Part shown: positions 17,680-26,300 of the stretch, one piece after another
Position numbering within the stretch: position 1 is the stretch's first letter
How the letters are laid out: every line of letters begins with the position of its first letter
Notes under the pieces: generated by a model
Seen by the model: the letters and a program-made list of their open reading frames with translations, nothing else
What the model was told of the DNA's origin: nothing
Databases searched by the model: none
Program-made: the position numbers and the translations under genes
Assembly: GCA_016794025.1 (NCBI GenBank)
Contig: JAEUKX010000078.1
Span: 62,001-126,000 of the forward strand
DNA length: 64,000 bases
Direction of reading: 5' to 3'
DNA from: Rhodospirillales bacterium
GTDB taxonomy: Bacteria > Pseudomonadota > Alphaproteobacteria > CACIAM-22H2

Positions 17680-18699
17680 TCAGAGCAGGCCTGCGGCCGT
17701 CATCAGGTCGGTGACCTTCTTGTTGTCGAGCTGGGAGGGAGCAACGGCCGGCGCCTCGAGCCTGGCAAGCGGCTCGAGCTTGGGGTGCGATGCCTCGCCC
17801 GTTCCAACCGCGTATTCGAAAGAATCGCCGTCCCGGAGGACCTTCTGGCCACCCTTTCCCGCGATCCAGCGAAGGAATGCCATTGCCTCGGTCTTGCGCT
17901 TCGAGGAGGCGAGCACGCCGCCGCCGGAGACGCTGACGAACGCGCCGGGGTCGCGATTGCGGAAGTAGTGCGACGCGATGTTGCGGCTGTTCTCGCCCGT
18001 CTTCGCCTGATCGTTGAAGTAGTAGTAGTGGTAGATGAGCGCGCCATCGACCTCGCCGACATTGGCGGCCTTCATCGCATTGCCGTTGCCGCGTACGATG
18101 ACGGCGTTCGTCTTCATCGCCTTCAGCCAATCCGCGGTCGCAGCCTCGCCCTTGAGCGTCAGGTACGCGCCGGCGATCGCCTGGAAATCCGCACCCGACG
18201 GCGAGGCGGCCCAGCGGCCCTTCCATGCGGGCGAGGCGAGTTCGGCCATCGATTTGGGGAGCTGGTCGGGTTTCAGCTTGTTCTTGTTGTAGACGAAGAC
18301 CGTCGAACGCGCGGCAATGCCGACCCAACTGCCGTCTGCCGGGCTGTACTGGTTCGGCACGAGGGCAAGGACGTCCTTCGCGACAGGCTCGAACAGGCCG
18401 GCCTTTGCGACCAGCACCATCGCTGGGGAGTTTTCGGTCAAGAACACGTCGGCGGGGGTCCGGTTGCCCTCCAGCACGAGCTGGTTGGCCATGTCCATGT
18501 CGCTGCCCTTGCGGATCGTCACCTTGATTCCGGTTTCCTTGGTGAAGCCGGCAGCCCAGTCGCGGGTCAGGTTGTCGTGCTGGGCGTTGTAGACGAGGAT
18601 CCCTTCGCCGGCCGTCTGCGCCTTCACCTGCGGTGCGAAGGCGGCGAGCGCGATGGCGCCAGCGGCGATGGTACGTAGGGTCTTATTCAGGAGCTTCAT
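17680..18699 (-). CDS. fbpA: FbpA-type periplasmic iron(III)-binding protein
   Basis: A 339-residue binding protein with signal peptide (MKLLNKTLRTIAAGAIAL, cut after QVKAQ). The mature protein begins EGILVYNAQHDNLTRDWAAGF, the FbpA family start, and contains GALIYHYYYFND, where adjacent tyrosines match those that coordinate ferric iron in FbpA/FutA. It would deliver iron to the permease and ATPase encoded downstream. The ATG at 18699 has AGGA upstream. A good promoter with palindromes lies about 38 bases upstream of the start and a strong terminator follows the gene. Confidence 0.92.
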   Translation of the reverse strand: MKLLNKTLRTIAAGAIALAAFAPQVKAQTAGEGILVYNAQHDNLTRDWAAGFTKETGIKVTIRKGSDMDMANQLVLEGNRTPADVFLTENSPAMVLVAKAGLFEPVAKDVLALVPNQYSPADGSWVGIAARSTVFVYNKNKLKPDQLPKSMAELASPAWKGRWAASPSGADFQAIAGAYLTLKGEAATADWLKAMKTNAVIVRGNGNAMKAANVGEVDGALIYHYYYFNDQAKTGENSRNIASHYFRNRDPGAFVSVSGGGVLASSKRKTEAMAFLRWIAGKGGQKVLRDGDSFEYAVGTGEASHPKLEPLARLEAPAVAPSQLDNKKVTDLMTAAGLL

Positions 18700-18743
18700 G
18701 GTTGTCCTCGGGAAGGATCGCCCGGTCTTGCCGGACCGCTCGG

Positions 18744-18793
18744 GATATAGTCACTTTCCAGTGAAAATGCAAACTACTCGCAATACGATTGCG
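18744..18793 (-). promoter_or_regulatory. Promoter of fbpA with palindromic candidate operators
   Basis: On the minus strand, TTGCAT (18772-18767) and TATATC (18749-18744) are separated by exactly 17 bases, a convincing sigma-70 pair, with the start codon 45 bases beyond the -10. The spacer holds the palindrome TTTC-CAGT-GAAA (18755-18766). Just upstream of the -35 lie two overlapping palindromes: CGCAAT-ACG-ATTGCG (18779-18793) and ATACG-ATTG-CGTAT (18783-18796). An AT-rich run to about 18875 could act as an UP element. Iron-dependent control (Fur, RirA or Irr) is the natural guess, but none matches a textbook box exactly. Confidence 0.65.
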
Positions 18794-18938
18794 TATCGAT
18801 ATCATTTTTAAAATATAAATATTACAGTATATTAAACGACATTTTTAAAAATTAAGATTAATAAAAAACACCCTGCGTCATTCTTTCGCAACCGCAACCA
18901 GCCATCGTGAGCATGGTCCGCAGCGATCCAGGGCGAAC

Positions 18939-20162
18939 TTATCCGAGGAAGGATTCGATCCGCGCGATCTGCCTTTCGAGACACCGGGAAAGGTCATACT
19001 TATCGACTGCATCCGCCCGGGCGCGCACCCGGATTGCGGCGCTTTTCTCGCCCGCACGCAGCGCATCGATCAGCGTGTCGGCGAGAGCGTCGCTGTCGAA
19101 GAAATCGACCAGCCTCCCGTTGTCGCCGTCGTGCAGGACTTCCTCGACCGGACCCGTGCGCGATCCGACGACAAGGCAGCCTGCCGCCAGCGCTTCGACC
19201 ATCGACCAGGACAGCACGAACGGATAGGTCAGATACACGTGCGCGGCCGAGACCTGCAGGACGCGCAGGAAATCGCCATAAGGCACGTTTCCGAGGAAAT
19301 GCACGCGTGCGACGTCGATGCGATCCTTGACCTCGTCGAAGAAGCGCTGGCGCCAGGTCGTGCCGGCCGGTGGAGCCGCGCCGTAGCTTGTGCCGCTGCC
19401 GCCGATGACGAGGACCTGCGCATCGGGCTCAGCCGCGAGGAGCCTTGGAAGCGCACGCATGAAAACGTGGTAGCCGCGATACGGTTCGAGATTGCGGTTG
19501 ACGAACGTGACGATCTTTTCGCCGGCACGGAACCGGCGGCCGCCCGCTTCGAGCGCCGCGTCGGGCGCCGGGCAGGCCCGTGTCGTGTCGATCCCGTCGA
19601 AGCAGACGTCGATGTGGTGGCGATACGCTTCTGGGAAGGTCGAGCGCTGCCATGCGGTCGGGCAAACGGCGCTGTCCATCGCGTCGAGCGCCAGGAGCTG
19701 GGCCGCCCGCTTGGCCCGCACGCGCTGGCGCAACGCCGTCGTATTGCCCGTGAACTCCGGGTCAAATCCGGTGTCGCCGCCTTCGAGCGGGTAGAAGAAC
19801 TCGAGATAGTGATCGAGATGGGCCTGCGGCAGCACATCCTTGACGAACAGCGATTCACCCCACCCTGGATTGGCGCACACGATCCGCGGACGGAAGCCTT
19901 CCTTGGCCATCCGGTCGATTGCCGTTGCGCATGCCTCGCCGCGGAGGATCTTCGTCTCGAAATCGTGCGCGAGCGGATGGGCGGCAAGGGTGGTGCCGCG
20001 CATCGGTGCGTAGCGGTCGACCGGAATTCCCGTGTCGTCGGTCCGGCGCGCGATCGAAAGCGCGCGAACGCGGTGGCCGCGCGCCTGCAGGGCCGGCGCC
20101 AGATGGGCGTACTGGCCGGGGAAGTTCTGGTGGATGAAGAGGATGTCGGCGGCTGCTGTCAT
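18939..20162 (-). CDS. GT4-like glycosyltransferase
   Basis: A 407-residue two-domain GT-B glycosyltransferase. The N-terminal domain begins DILFIHQNFPGQYAHLAPAL, as in group 1 transferases. The C-terminal domain has FVNRNLEPYRGYHVFMRALP, VLVIGGSGTSYG and the donor-binding segment LSWSMVEALAAGCLVVGSRTGPVEEVL, with conserved Glu residues. It would transfer an activated sugar to an unknown acceptor in the cytoplasm. It stands alone, with no polysaccharide genes nearby. It is followed on the same strand by the AT-rich fbpA promoter region and is divergent from the peptide importer. The 239 bases downstream of it contain no other gene. Confidence 0.85.
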   Translation of the reverse strand: MTAAADILFIHQNFPGQYAHLAPALQARGHRVRALSIARRTDDTGIPVDRYAPMRGTTLAAHPLAHDFETKILRGEACATAIDRMAKEGFRPRIVCANPGWGESLFVKDVLPQAHLDHYLEFFYPLEGGDTGFDPEFTGNTTALRQRVRAKRAAQLLALDAMDSAVCPTAWQRSTFPEAYRHHIDVCFDGIDTTRACPAPDAALEAGGRRFRAGEKIVTFVNRNLEPYRGYHVFMRALPRLLAAEPDAQVLVIGGSGTSYGAAPPAGTTWRQRFFDEVKDRIDVARVHFLGNVPYGDFLRVLQVSAAHVYLTYPFVLSWSMVEALAAGCLVVGSRTGPVEEVLHDGDNGRLVDFFDSDALADTLIDALRAGEKSAAIRVRARADAVDKYDLSRCLERQIARIESFLG

Positions 20163-20441
20163 CGTCGGATCGGACTGGAAACTAGCATCGCGGCACAAGG
20201 TCAGTATAGGTCTATTTTCTTGACAATTTGCGGCTGCAGTCCTAGTATCGTTGCCCACATCGCGTCGGACGATGCGCGTGAGGCAGCATGGAGGAGGACC
20301 TTGGATACTTGTTACCTTTGTTTCTTTTCAACGAGTTAAATAGGCTACGTTGCCAGTGGTAACCAGTACCAAGGCCTTGAACGGCACGGTCAGGTCCGCC
20401 TAGCATCGTATTCCTGCCGCTTTCCTCGAAAGGACGATTCC
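20163..20441. other. Divergent intergenic region without a gene
   Basis: These 279 bases separate the minus-strand glycosyltransferase and the plus-strand peptide-binding protein gene and must hold both promoters. TTGTTT and TAGGCT spaced 17 bases (around 20321-20349, plus strand) is a possible weak promoter. A GGAGGAGG sequence at 20290-20297 is not followed by a credible gene. No tRNA, repeat or clear operator was seen. Confidence 0.5.
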
Positions 20442-22070
20442 TTGGCCACGAGAAATCCGCGTCGCTTCGACAGTTTCGCCGTTTCCCGCCGCCAAACTCT
20501 GGCGGGGTCGGCAGCACTGCTTGCCGCGTCGGCGTGGCCTTCGCGCGCGCAGGCGCCGCGGCGCGGCGGCCGGTTTGTCGTCGCGGCAGATTCCGAGCCG
20601 CGCAATCTCAATCCGGCGATCGTCGCGTCGAACGGCGTCTTCCATGTCGCCTCGAAGATCGTCGAGCCGCTCGCCGAAGCGGCCTATGGAACGAAGGACG
20701 GGCTGGCGCCGCGTCTGGCAACGTCATGGGAAGGTGCCGCGGACGGGCTATCGGCGACGTTCCGGCTGCGGGCGGGCGTCACCTGGCACGATGGCAAGCC
20801 GTTCTCGTCCGCCGATGTCGCGTTTTCCGCACTCGAGGTCTGGAGGAAGCTCCAGAATTTCGGGCGCGTCGTCTTCAAAGACCTTTCGGCGGTCGACACG
20901 CCGGATTCCGCGACGGCGGTGTTCCGGTTTGCGAAGCCCACGCCATTCCAGCTGATCCGCAATGCGCTGCCTTCGCTGACGGCGGTGGTGCCGCGCCATC
21001 TCTACGAAGGGACCGATATCGGCGCGAACCCTTACAACGCAAAGCCCGTCGGCACGGGACCTTTCGCGTTCGCCGAGGCGCGGCCGGGCGAGTACACGCG
21101 CCTTGTCCGCAACCGGACGTATCGCGATGCCGGCCAGCCGTTCGTCGACGAGATCATCTATCGCGTCCTGCCGGACCGTGCGGCGGCGACCGGCGCGCTT
21201 GAAGCGGGCGAGGTCCATCTGGCGGCCTTTTCGCAGGTGCCGCTCGACGATCTTGCGCGCGTCGGGAAGGTGCCCGGCCTGCAGGTCGTGACCAAGGGGT
21301 ACGAGGCTCTGACCTACCAGCTCGTCGTCGAGATCAATCACCGTCGCAAGGAGCTTGCGGATCTGCGCGTGCGCCGTGCGATCGCGCATGCGATCGATCG
21401 CGACTTCGTCGTGCGGACCGTCTTTCTCGGCTATGCGCAGGTCTCCGATGGCCCGGTGCCGAAGAACGATCCGCAGTTCCACGCGGCCGGGCTGGCGATG
21501 CCAGGCTTCGACCCGGCGCGTGCAAACGCGCTTCTCGACGAGGCGGGTTACCGCCGCGATGGCCGTGGCGTGCGCATGCGCCTCCGCCTTCTGCCGGCCC
21601 CGTTTTTCGGCGAGACGAAGGCGTTCGGCGCCTATCTGCGTCAGGCGCTGGGCGCCGTGGGGATCGAGGCCGAGATCGTCGGAAACGACACGCCCGGCCA
21701 CATCAAGGCCGTCTATTCGGATCATGCCTTCGATCTCGCGGTGGGACCGCCCGTCTATCGCGGCGATCCGGCGATCTCGACGACCGTGCTGGCGCAGGGC
21801 GGCCTTCCGGCGGGCGTTCCGTTCACCAACCAGGGCGGCTACCGGGACGAGGCGATGGACGCGCTCATTGCGCGCGCGGCATCCACGCTCGACGAGGCGA
21901 CGCGCACCGAACTTTATCGCGAGTTCCAGCGCAAGGTTGTCGCAGACCTGCCGTTCATCAACGTGGCCGAGTGGGGATTCACGTCGGTTGCCAGCCGCAA
22001 GGCGCACAATCTCGACACCAATCCGCGATGGCCCGTGTCGAACTGGGCGGATGTCTGGCTCGAGGCATGA
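20442..22070 (+). CDS. Family 5 (DppA/OppA-type) periplasmic substrate-binding protein, Tat-exported
   Basis: A 542-residue binding protein. It starts at a TTG preceded by AAAGGA and has a twin-arginine signal, VSRRQTLAGSAALL, cut near SRAQA. The mature protein shows the SBP_bac_5 hallmarks: EPRNLNPAIV, LATSWEGAADGLSATFRLRAG, KPVGTGPFAF and a C-terminal ELYREFQRKVVADLPFINV. Family members bind peptides, nickel, opines or sugars; the ligand is not readable. Its stop overlaps the ATG of the first permease (ATGA). Four further transporter genes follow in the same way. Confidence 0.92.
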   Translation: MATRNPRRFDSFAVSRRQTLAGSAALLAASAWPSRAQAPRRGGRFVVAADSEPRNLNPAIVASNGVFHVASKIVEPLAEAAYGTKDGLAPRLATSWEGAADGLSATFRLRAGVTWHDGKPFSSADVAFSALEVWRKLQNFGRVVFKDLSAVDTPDSATAVFRFAKPTPFQLIRNALPSLTAVVPRHLYEGTDIGANPYNAKPVGTGPFAFAEARPGEYTRLVRNRTYRDAGQPFVDEIIYRVLPDRAAATGALEAGEVHLAAFSQVPLDDLARVGKVPGLQVVTKGYEALTYQLVVEINHRRKELADLRVRRAIAHAIDRDFVVRTVFLGYAQVSDGPVPKNDPQFHAAGLAMPGFDPARANALLDEAGYRRDGRGVRMRLRLLPAPFFGETKAFGAYLRQALGAVGIEAEIVGNDTPGHIKAVYSDHAFDLAVGPPVYRGDPAISTTVLAQGGLPAGVPFTNQGGYRDEAMDALIARAASTLDEATRTELYREFQRKVVADLPFINVAEWGFTSVASRKAHNLDTNPRWPVSNWADVWLEA

Positions 22071-23056
22071 GCCGCATCGCGCGCATTCTTGTGCGGCGAC
22101 TGGCGGGGATCGTACCGGTCGCCGTAATTGTCGTCGGCGGCACATTCCTGCTGCTCGAGGCGGCCCCCGGCGATGCCGTCGACGCCTATCTGGCATCGAC
22201 CGGCGGCGACCGCGCGCTCGTCGAGGAACTGCGCCGCGCCTGGGGTCTTGATGCAGGCCCGCTCGCGCGGCTCTGGCTCTACATCTCCGCGCTTGCCCAT
22301 CTCGATCTCGGCTGGTCGGTGGCCTTCTCTCGGCCGGTTATCGAGGTGATCGGTCAACGCATCGCCAACACGCTGCTGCTGATGGGATGTTCGGTGGCGC
22401 TCGCGGTCTTCGTCGGCTCGCTGCTCGGTGTCGTGGCCGGGAGCCGGCCCGGCAGTGCCGCGGATCGGGCGCTGTCGCTTGGATCGCTGGCGCTCTACGC
22501 CGTTCCCGGATTCTGGCTCGGACTCGTGCTCATCGTGGTCTTTTCGGTCGAGTTGCGCTGGCTGCCCGGCGGCGGGTTCGAGACGATTGCCTCGGGCCTG
22601 ACGGGCCTCGCTCGGGCCGGAGACATCGGCCGGCATCTCGCGCTGCCAGTCGCAGCACTTGGATCTATCTATCTCGCCCTATACCTCCGGCTCATGCGTG
22701 CGGGCATGGTCGAGGCCTGGCGTCAGGATTTCGTGCGCGCCGCACTGGCGCGCGGACTCCCGCGCAGGCAGATCGTCTGGAAGCACGTCGCGCGAAACGC
22801 GCTCCTGCCGGTGATCACGATGGTGGGCCTGCAGGCGGCGACGCTTCTGGGCGGCAGCGTGGTCGTCGAAAGCGTCTTCGCCATTCCGGGGCTCGGGCGT
22901 CTTGCGCACGAGGCGGTCGTCCAGCGCGATACGCCGCTGCTTCTAGGCGTCATTCTGACCGGGGCAGGGCTTGTCATTCTTGCCAATCTCGCCGTTGATC
23001 TTCTTTATGGCTGGATCGATCCGCGCGTGGGCGCTGGCGCGGAGACGATGGCGTGA
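22067..23056 (+). CDS. DppB-type ABC transporter permease (first copy)
   Basis: A 329-residue membrane protein with six helices. The DppB/OppB pattern is clear: an N-terminal helix, the APGDAVDAYL periplasmic segment, and the coupling loop DFVRAALARGLPRRQIVWKHVARNALLPV before VFAIPGLGRL. It pairs with the next permease to form the channel. Start ATG at 22067 overlaps the binding-protein stop, and its own stop overlaps the GTG of the next gene. Confidence 0.92.
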   Translation: MSRIARILVRRLAGIVPVAVIVVGGTFLLLEAAPGDAVDAYLASTGGDRALVEELRRAWGLDAGPLARLWLYISALAHLDLGWSVAFSRPVIEVIGQRIANTLLLMGCSVALAVFVGSLLGVVAGSRPGSAADRALSLGSLALYAVPGFWLGLVLIVVFSVELRWLPGGGFETIASGLTGLARAGDIGRHLALPVAALGSIYLALYLRLMRAGMVEAWRQDFVRAALARGLPRRQIVWKHVARNALLPVITMVGLQAATLLGGSVVVESVFAIPGLGRLAHEAVVQRDTPLLLGVILTGAGLVILANLAVDLLYGWIDPRVGAGAETMA

Positions 23057-23880
23057 GTGCAGCAGCAGGCGATTTCCGGCTCCGTGACGGCCGCATCGGT
23101 GCTGTCCTGCTTACCGGCTTTGCGTTCGCGGCCCTGCTCGCGCCGTTCCTGTCGCCCGGGGACCCGCTGTCGATTGTCGGGACGCCACTGGTCCGGCCGT
23201 TCACGGACGCTGCCGTGCCGCTTGGGACGGACAGGCTCGGCCGGGACGTGCTGGCGCTCATCCTCCATGGTTCGCGGACGACGCTGGCCGTCGCACTTGC
23301 CGCCGCGTTCTGTGCGCTCGCTGTTGGCGCTGCGGTCGGGGCAGCGGCCGGCCTTGCTGGCGGATGGATCGACGAAGGGCTGATGCGTCTGACCGAGGCG
23401 TTCCAGACCGTGCCGGGCTTCCTTCTCGCGCTTGCCATCGTCAGCGTCGCCGGCCCCTCTATTGCAAGCATCGTTGCGGCCATTGCGGCCGGCGCGTGGC
23501 CGGGCCCGGCGCGGCTTGTGCGCGCCGAAGTGCTTTCGATCCGCGAGCGCGATTTCGTGATGGCAGCCCGCGCCATCGGCATGCATCCGTTCGAGATTGC
23601 CTGGCGCGAGGTGTTGCCGCTGGCCTTGCCGCCCGCCGTTGCACTCGTGTCGGTCATCGTGGCCGGCGCGATCCTGACCGAGGCGGCCCTGGCGTTTCTC
23701 GGTCTGGGCAATCCCAATGTCGCCAGCTGGGGGGCGCTCATCGCGGAAGGCCGCGCGGTGCTGCGGACCGCGCCATTCCTTTCGATCGTGCCGGGGACGG
23801 CACTGGTCGTCGCCGTTCTTGGTGTCCATCTGGCAGGCGAAGGCATCGCGGCGCGTCTGTCCGCCCCGGTGCATCGGTGA
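23053..23880 (+). CDS. DppC-type ABC transporter permease (first copy)
   Basis: A 275-residue permease starting at GTG. It has the DppC features PLGTDRLGRDVLALILHGSRTTL, a coupling loop with ERDFVMAARAIGMHPFEIAW, and LAFLGLGNPNVASWGALI near the C-terminus. It is the second channel subunit. The GTGA overlap at each end shows tight translational coupling within this operon. Confidence 0.92.
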   Translation: MSAAAGDFRLRDGRIGAVLLTGFAFAALLAPFLSPGDPLSIVGTPLVRPFTDAAVPLGTDRLGRDVLALILHGSRTTLAVALAAAFCALAVGAAVGAAAGLAGGWIDEGLMRLTEAFQTVPGFLLALAIVSVAGPSIASIVAAIAAGAWPGPARLVRAEVLSIRERDFVMAARAIGMHPFEIAWREVLPLALPPAVALVSVIVAGAILTEAALAFLGLGNPNVASWGALIAEGRAVLRTAPFLSIVPGTALVVAVLGVHLAGEGIAARLSAPVHR

Positions 23881-24797
23881 GCGCGCCGCTCATCCGTGCC
23901 GACGGCCTTGGCGTCAGCTATGGCGCGCTGGAGGCGCTTTCCGGCATCTCGCTCGAGGTCCGGGCCGGTGACCGGCTTGCCATCATCGGGGAGAGCGGCT
24001 CGGGCAAGACCACCTTGGCGCTCGCGCTTGCGGGGTTGCTTCCGGCAGCGGCCGATCTGTCGGGCGGGCTTGCTTGGCCGGTCTGGGGCGGGCGTCCGCG
24101 TGCGGGCCGGGACACCGGCATCGTCTTCCAGGATGCGTCGGGCTGTCTTGACCCGGTCATGCGCGTGGGCGAGCAGGTGGGCGAGGTGGTCGAAGCCCAT
24201 CGCGGCACGACAGACGCTGTCGAACTGCTGAGGCTCGTCGAGCTTCCGGATCCTGCGAGCATCGCACGCGCTTATCCGCACCAGCTTTCCGGGGGCCAGC
24301 GCCAGCGCGTCGCCCTTGCCCTCGCGCTGGCCGGCGCACCGCGTCTGCTCGTGGCCGACGAGGCGACAAGTGCCCTTGACCCGGTTGTGCAGGCGCGCAT
24401 CGCGGAACTCATCGAGCGTCTATGCGCAGCCCGTGGTCTCACGCTCGTCTTCGTGACGCATGACATCGCGCTTGCGGCAAGGCTCGGAACGCGCCTGGCC
24501 GTCATCTATGCCGCGCGGCTCGTCGAATGCGGCAATACGGCGGACGTGATCGCGGCGCCCCGGCATCCGTACACGCGCGCACTTCTTTCGGCACATCTGG
24601 ACCTTTCTCCGCGCGCGGACCGGCCCCTGCCGACGGTGCCGGGCCAACCGCCAGCGGCGGGCGCCTGGCCCGCCGGCTGCCGCTTCGCACCGCGATGCGC
24701 TCGCGCGGAGGACCGGTGCTTGAGCGGCATCCCGCAATGGCGGGGGCGCGCGGATGCCGGTGCCGCTTGCATCCTTGCCGACGCGGCGTCTGCATGA
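23877..24797 (+). CDS. DppD-type ABC transporter ATP-binding protein (first copy)
   Basis: A 306-residue ATPase starting at GTG. Walker A is GESGSGKTT, the signature LSGGQRQRVALALAL, Walker B LLVADEATSAL and the switch VTHDIALAARLG. The C-terminal oligopeptide-transport extension ([12 protein letters not shown], then CRFAPRCARAEDRC) carries cysteines that often hold an iron-sulfur cluster in DppD. It works with the following ATPase as a heterodimer. Confidence 0.92.
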   Translation: MSAPLIRADGLGVSYGALEALSGISLEVRAGDRLAIIGESGSGKTTLALALAGLLPAAADLSGGLAWPVWGGRPRAGRDTGIVFQDASGCLDPVMRVGEQVGEVVEAHRGTTDAVELLRLVELPDPASIARAYPHQLSGGQRQRVALALALAGAPRLLVADEATSALDPVVQARIAELIERLCAARGLTLVFVTHDIALAARLGTRLAVIYAARLVECGNTADVIAAPRHPYTRALLSAHLDLSPRADRPLPTVPGQPPAAGAWPAGCRFAPRCARAEDRCLSGIPQWRGRADAGAACILADAASA

Positions 24798-25594
24798 CCG
24801 AACCGGTCTTGACAGCAAGGGGCCTGCGCAAGGTCTTCCGGTCCGCCGGCCGGACCGTCGCCGCGTTGGACGGGGTCGACCTGCATCTTGCGGCGGGGGA
24901 AACGCTGGGCATCGTCGGCACTTCCGGGTGCGGAAAGTCGACTCTCGCGCGCGTGCTGCTGCGGCTGGTCGAGCCTGACGCCGGGTCGATCGCCCTCGCG
25001 GGCCGCGACTTCCGCTCGCTTGCCGGAGGCGCGCTGCGCGCCGCGCGTCGCGACATCCAAATCGTCTTCCAGGATCCGGTCGCCGCCTTCAACCCGCGCG
25101 CCAGCGTGGCAGGCGTCCTCGGTGATCCGCTGCGCATTCACGGCATCGCGACGCCCGACGCGCTCCCGCAGATCGTTCACACTCTGCTCGAACGTGTCGG
25201 ACTGCCGTCGTCTCTGGCTTCGCGGCCGGTTCGCGATCTCTCGGGCGGGCAGCGCCAGCGTGTCGCCATCGCCCGCGCACTCGCCACGCGGCCGCGCGCG
25301 ATCGTCCTCGACGAACCGGTGTCCGCTCTCGATGTCTCGGTGCGCGGCCAGATCCTGAACCTGCTCGACGACCTGCGGCGCGCGGAAAATCTCGCCTATC
25401 TCTTCATCTCGCACGACATCGGTGCGGTCAACGCCTTCGCCGACCGGATCTGCGTCATGGAAAGCGGCCGCATGGTCGAGGAGGGGCCGCCGAACGCGGT
25501 CATCCGGGCGCCGAGGACGATCGCGGCACGAACGCTGATCGATGCCGTGATGCGGCTTCCACGTCAGGATGCAGCGAGCGGCACGCCGACATAG
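24794..25594 (+). CDS. DppF-type ABC transporter ATP-binding protein (first copy)
   Basis: A 266-residue ATPase with Walker A GTSGCGKST, Q-loop QDPVAAFNPRASV, signature LSGGQRQRVAIARAL, Walker [12 protein letters not shown] and switch HDIGAVNAFAD. It is shorter than usual because the C-terminal Cys-containing extension is absent. It ends inside the 3' end of the convergent ureidoglycolate lyase-like gene (31-base overlap), so no terminator separates them. Confidence 0.9.
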   Translation: MTEPVLTARGLRKVFRSAGRTVAALDGVDLHLAAGETLGIVGTSGCGKSTLARVLLRLVEPDAGSIALAGRDFRSLAGGALRAARRDIQIVFQDPVAAFNPRASVAGVLGDPLRIHGIATPDALPQIVHTLLERVGLPSSLASRPVRDLSGGQRQRVAIARALATRPRAIVLDEPVSALDVSVRGQILNLLDDLRRAENLAYLFISHDIGAVNAFADRICVMESGRMVEEGPPNAVIRAPRTIAARTLIDAVMRLPRQDAASGTPT

Positions 25595-26247
25595 GTGCCG
25601 AACTCGGTCACGAAATCGCACGATACGCAGGCATGCACGCGGCCCTGGCGATCGTCGAAAGTCGCAAGCCTGCCGACAGGGAAGACCGGCTGGTGCCAGA
25701 CGCCCGGATCGATATGCACGCCGAACGACCCGTCGAAATGGAAGGCGACGAAATCCTCGGGCCGCACGTCGTCACCAGGCTTGGCCAGCAGTGCCACGAA
25801 CGACGCGCCGTCGCGCGGAAAGAAGATCTGTCCGCCGTCCGGATGATAGTTGGCTTCGTGGGTATAGAGACGCGTTTCGTCGGAAGGCGCGCGGTCTTCG
25901 CGCGCGTCGGCCGGATCGTCGAACCAGCCCGTCACGTAGCCGCGGCCGACGGCGTGGTTGACCGCATGCTGGACCTGTCCGCGGCGCACCATCTCGAAAG
26001 TGTCCTCGACCACGCCGCCTTCGTTCCCGGTACCGTCCACGATCGGCCGCCAGCCCGGCTGCGGCCATGTCACGATCGTCACCCGACCGGTCGCGAAACT
26101 CTCGACGGCGTGCCCGTAGCCTGACAGGGCGGCGGGCGTCGCGCGCACGAACGGGGCCATGACCACGCGCGCCTCGCCGCGCCGGATCGACGGCATGGCG
26201 CCAAGATCGACGCCGGCGAAATTCGAAAACTCGACCTCGTTGCCCAT
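25564..26247 (-). CDS. AllA-like ureidoglycolate lyase family protein
   Basis: A 227-residue cupin-type protein. The AllA family core is visible as PDGGQIFFPRDGASFVALL, DFVAFHFDGSFGVHIDPGVWH and HQPVFPV, with histidines suited to bind a metal or substrate. AllA converts ureidoglycolate to glyoxylate and urea in purine (allantoin) breakdown. No other allantoin gene is seen in the window, so the real substrate may differ. GGAGGG lies eight bases before the ATG. It follows the ATPase gene of the neighbouring minus-strand importer by 53 bases, so it may be the last gene of that operon rather than belong to the convergent peptide importer. Confidence 0.8.
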   Translation of the reverse strand: MGNEVEFSNFAGVDLGAMPSIRRGEARVVMAPFVRATPAALSGYGHAVESFATGRVTIVTWPQPGWRPIVDGTGNEGGVVEDTFEMVRRGQVQHAVNHAVGRGYVTGWFDDPADAREDRAPSDETRLYTHEANYHPDGGQIFFPRDGASFVALLAKPGDDVRPEDFVAFHFDGSFGVHIDPGVWHQPVFPVGRLATFDDRQGRVHACVSCDFVTEFGTYVGVPLAAS

Positions 26248-26300
26248 CTGGAAATCCCTCCAACGAACCGGCGAAGTCTCGCCGAGCGGCGGCGCGTTGT

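Noticed and set aside
18781..18890. AT-rich tract as a possible foreign insertion or replication origin
   Set aside because: No integrase, repeats of DnaA-box type, or flanking duplications are seen; it fits an AT-rich promoter upstream region better.
20288..20362. A 24-codon frame after a GGAGG-rich stretch in the divergent gap before the first peptide importer
   Set aside because: The ATG lies at the start of the GGAGGAGG rather than after it, and a 12-codon TTG frame behind it is too short and unconserved-looking to defend as a leader peptide.
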